NCBI GenBank assembly: GCA_902797565.1
Contig: CADBTO010000273.1
Location: forward strand, 1 to 5,741
From: an uncultured Lachnospiraceae bacterium
GTDB lineage: Bacteria > Bacillota > Clostridia > Lachnospirales > Lachnospiraceae
Reading direction: 5' to 3'
Length of the DNA stretch: 5,741 bases
Below the pieces are notes generated by a model. It was given only the letters and a program-made list of their open reading frames with translations, was not told the origin of the DNA and did not search any database. Numbering within the stretch: position 1 is the first letter of the stretch; each line of letters opens with the position of its first letter. Below are positions 5,730-5,741 of this stretch, piece by piece. The translations under genes and the position numbers were made by a program.

Positions 5730-5741
5730 GGAAATCGTTAC

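Overview
All six genes in this window lie on the minus strand. Five of them form one tight run, read from the right edge leftward: obg, yhbY, a fused nadD-yqeK, rsfS and a DNA-deoxyinosine glycosylase. The gene order obg-yhbY-nadD-yqeK-rsfS is the ribosome-assembly cluster typical of Firmicutes, which usually follows the ribosomal protein genes rplU and rpmA. Roughly balanced base composition, strong AGGAGG-type ribosome binding sites, the cluster order and the style of the last membrane protein all suggest a gut-type Clostridia, probably Lachnospiraceae. This placement is inference, because no rRNA or other marker is present.

Layout from right to left: 5741-5700 is the tail of an upstream transcription unit with a terminator-like hairpin just before obg. 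5678-4377 is obg. 4355-4032 is yhbY. 4021-2762 is a single reading frame joining NadD (NAD synthesis) to YqeK (HD-domain Ap4A hydrolase). 2765-2388 is rsfS, overlapping the previous stop by 4 nt. 2384-1908 is the deoxyinosine glycosylase, starting 3 nt after the rsfS stop. Then comes a 128-nt intergenic region (1907-1780) with two back-to-back perfect inverted repeats and a promoter. 1779-64 encodes a 571-residue membrane protein of unknown function. The last 63 nt hold a near-consensus promoter that fires out of the left edge.

How the genes fit together: Obg (GTPase for the large subunit), YhbY (CRM-fold RNA-binding protein for pre-50S particles) and RsfS (silencing factor that binds uL14 and blocks subunit joining) all act on the 50S subunit. 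NadD and YqeK link this operon to NAD and Ap4A metabolism. The glycosylase adds repair of deaminated adenine. The membrane protein has its own promoter and is probably a separate unit.

The most notable features are the nadD-yqeK fusion, which keeps a textbook Shine-Dalgarno and ATG at the junction so free YqeK could also be made; the paired dyads that wrap the promoter of the membrane protein gene; a YhbY that has lost the second glycine of its GxxG loop; and the uncharacterised membrane protein itself. I found no CRISPR array, transposase, tRNA or rRNA.
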